Assembly (NCBI GenBank): GCA_016302625.1 | Contig: JAEDNG010000043.1 | Location: 1-6,905 of the forward strand | Direction: 5' to 3' | DNA length: 6,905 bases | Origin: Clostridiaceae bacterium | GTDB lineage: Bacteria; Bacillota; Clostridia; Oscillospirales; Acutalibacteraceae | Part shown: piece after piece, positions 5,169-6,905 of the stretch | Position numbering within the stretch: the first letter of the stretch is position 1 | How the letters are laid out: every line of letters starts with the position of its first letter | Translations under genes and position numbers: made by a program | Notes under the pieces: model-generated | What the model saw: the letters and a program-made list of their open reading frames with translations, nothing else | Database searches by the model: none | Told to the model about the DNA's origin: nothing

Positions 5169-6905
5169 TTATTTCAGCATTGCTTCCTGAATAACCGACG
5201 ATACAAAGCTGTAAGTTTGCTGCATCAGTGTGAAGAACAAAACAATAAGGAATAAAATAACCGCCATTCCGAATACCGTTACCGCCATAAAAAGCAGGGT
5301 CTTTGAAAAAGAATACTGATGAACGGTCATTAATCCAAGAATCAGTATAATCAGCGACCAGATAATACCCAAAGCGCCCACAACGGTAATAAACGCGCCT
5401 TCATTCTCCAGAAAGATATTTGAAAGGATAACGCAGATAAATTTCGTTAAAATAAACGGAAGCAAGGCATAAGCTGTTACCGAAATAATTTCCTTTAAGC
5501 TTCCTTTGCCGTCAAAAAGAGTACAAACAGCCCAGTTGGCAATCACAAACAGGGCGAACATACCTACTGTCTGCAAAATAACCATAAAGGTATTATAATC
5601 CGCCGCCTGATTTCGGTTGAAAATAAAGCCCGTACAGAAATAGGCAAACGTGGTGACGGCAAGCAACAGAAAGACAAATATTCCCGATAAGGTCATTGAT
5701 GAGAGCTTTCTGAATTTAAGCTGGTCAAATCCGTCTATCGGATGAAAAGCAGTATAGAACGGAAGTAGGTTTTTAGATTCCATTCTGCTGAAAGATTCGC
5801 CCTCGGGAAGCTCTGTGTACTTGAAATAATAATGCGCCGAAACAACGACAACCGCCGCGACTGCAAGAATCGCAAGAACAACCAAGGGCCAGTATTTTTG
5901 CATTACTTCACTTCTGTACTCACCGAAAGAATTGGAATAATCGCTTACGTCGTTGGCAATTCTGAAATACTGCATCGATTTCTGATAGTCTCCCATTGCG
6001 TCGTATACAAGACCGAGACTCTCATAAGCATATATACTGTTGGTGTTGCGCTTTAGTATCTGATTCCATTTATCAAGCGCGTTATCCACATCATAATTGT
6101 TCAGACCGATGATTGCCTCCCGGTAAAGCAGACCATAATCATTCGGAGCAAACTCATAAACGCAGTTTTTTATCGAATCGACAACATAAACACGGTTTCC
6201 TACAGACTCGATTGCCGAGGGATTGGCGAAGGAGCCTTTCTGATCTCCGTAGGTTCCGAAAACTGATACCAGCTGTCCGTGAGTTGTATATTGAAAGACC
6301 TTACCGCCGGTCTTATCAAGCAGATTGATAAAGCCCTCGGAATCAACATCGACATCGGTAAACTGCGTAATGGCTCCTGTATTACTGTCGCTTTCAGCAA
6401 GCGCGGTGCCCACCTCAAGGTCGCCGAAAACCATTTCCTCCGAGATGGTTTCAGAGCTTTGAAAATTCAGTCGTCTTACCGCGCCTTTAATATCCTCAGC
6501 CGTATCGGTTACGGTATATATAAAGCCGGTTTTGTCTATATCAAAATTGGAAAAGCTGGCGGGAACCTTAGAAATAAGGCTCTTTCTGCCTTCCTTTGAA
6601 AGAAACGCCTTGAAGAAATTGGAAATTGATTCTCCGATTGACAAGGAAACCTCATTGCTGCCGTAAAAACGGACAAACTCGCCGTCTTTGTCATACACAA
6701 AGGCTCCCAAATTAATGCTCGGTGCCAGAACCATCAGGCGGTCGTTGTTATCGACTAATACCTTTGTTACCGCAAAAGGCATATCGGTATTTTCGAGCAC
6801 CTCATCGGGTCTTGTAAGTATATTGACCACATCGCCCCCGGAGTTCATAATAAGAACCCGCGTATTTTGCGTATCGGCAATATACATATTTCCTTTTTTA
6901 TCAAC
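5169..6905 (-). CDS. Membrane protein: NHL-type beta-propeller, TPR-like segment and YIP1-family domain (5' end outside window)
   Basis: The frame is open through the window edge. Six codons before the first visible ATG (6887) read VDKKGN, so VDKKGNMYIADTQNTRVLI is one continuous NHL repeat and that ATG is internal. Numbering from it, propeller blades recur near 1-25, 42-75 (VLVDNNDRLMVLA), 115-145 (FDIDKTGFIYTVT), 178-212 (VDVDSEGFINLLD) and 220-247 (NPSAIESVGNRVYVVD). A TPR-like helical pair spans 254-315 (YAYESLGLVYDAMGDYQKSM). A membrane segment at 334-351 is followed by a basic linker and the motif HPIDGFDQLKFRK at 382-394, which opens a YIP1-like domain. That domain has spans near 400-422, 432-452, 468-490, 499-522 and 531-556. 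The basic linker implies the propeller and TPR face outside and the linker is cytosolic. A signal peptide would be expected upstream. The role is unknown. Position just before the DUF5696-like gene and the permeases suggests a membrane partner of the uptake system, such as a scaffold or sensor. Confidence 0.85.
   Translation of the reverse strand, partial: VDKKGNMYIADTQNTRVLIMNSGGDVVNILTRPDEVLENTDMPFAVTKVLVDNNDRLMVLAPSINLGAFVYDKDGEFVRFYGSNEVSLSIGESISNFFKAFLSKEGRKSLISKVPASFSNFDIDKTGFIYTVTDTAEDIKGAVRRLNFQSSETISEEMVFGDLEVGTALAESDSNTGAITQFTDVDVDSEGFINLLDKTGGKVFQYTTHGQLVSVFGTYGDQKGSFANPSAIESVGNRVYVVDSIKNCVYEFAPNDYGLLYREAIIGLNNYDVDNALDKWNQILKRNTNSIYAYESLGLVYDAMGDYQKSMQYFRIANDVSDYSNSFGEYRSEVMQKYWPLVVLAILAVAAVVVVSAHYYFKYTELPEGESFSRMESKNLLPFYTAFHPIDGFDQLKFRKLSSMTLSGIFVFLLLAVTTFAYFCTGFIFNRNQAADYNTFMVILQTVGMFALFVIANWAVCTLFDGKGSLKEIISVTAYALLPFILTKFICVILSNIFLENEGAFITVVGALGIIWSLIILILGLMTVHQYSFSKTLLFMAVTVFGMAVILFLIVLFFTLMQQTYSFVSSVIQEAMLK

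Noticed and set aside
6885..6887. ATG at 6887 as the start of the propeller/YIP1 protein, preceded by AAAAAAGGAAAT
   Set aside because: The frame stays open to the window edge and the six residues before it complete the NHL repeat consensus. The GGA-to-ATG spacing is also too short, and a start here would leave no signal peptide for the outward-facing propeller.

Overview
The window carries five genes, all on the minus strand, so transcription runs from position 6905 towards position 1. There are no RNA genes, mobile elements, CRISPR arrays or gene-free stretches longer than about 90 bases. The cassette suggests a Gram-positive, fibre- or glycan-degrading member of the Bacillota, probably a clostridium of the Ruminococcus/Oscillospiraceae kind. 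The reasons are strong GGAGG ribosome sites, secreted proteins with Gram-positive style signal peptides, ABC sugar permeases next to a DUF5696-type protein and a YIP1-family protein, and an intermediate base composition judged by eye. The genus is an inference.

In order of transcription: (1) 6905-5169, 5' end cut by the window edge, is a membrane protein with an NHL-type beta-propeller, a TPR-like helical stretch, one membrane segment and a C-terminal YIP1-like multi-span domain. (2) 5134-2819 is a 771-residue secreted protein resembling the DUF5696 family, with an architecture like a glycoside hydrolase but no established activity. (3) 2822-1920 is a sugar ABC permease of the LacF/UgpA/MalF type. 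(4) 1900-917 is its partner permease of the MalG/UgpE type. (5) 829-1, 3' end cut by the window edge, is a secreted protein beginning with a carbohydrate-binding-module-like domain; it is open to the window edge.

Genes 1 to 4 are packed as an operon: 34 nt between 1 and 2, a 4-nt ATGA overlap between 2 and 3, and 19 nt between 3 and 4. Gene 5 follows after an 87-nt gap with its own very strong ribosome site and no visible terminator before it. It may be the operon's last gene or may be separately controlled.

The most likely joint role is capture, processing and import of a glycan. The secreted CBM protein binds polysaccharide, the DUF5696 protein may cleave or bind it outside the cell, the permease pair imports the oligosaccharide, and the propeller/TPR/YIP1 protein is a membrane partner of unknown function. 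Neither a solute-binding protein nor an ATPase is present in the window. The binding protein may lie just beyond an edge, and the ATPase may be a shared MsmK/UgpC-type protein encoded elsewhere. The least described parts are the DUF5696 protein and the propeller-TPR-YIP1 fusion.
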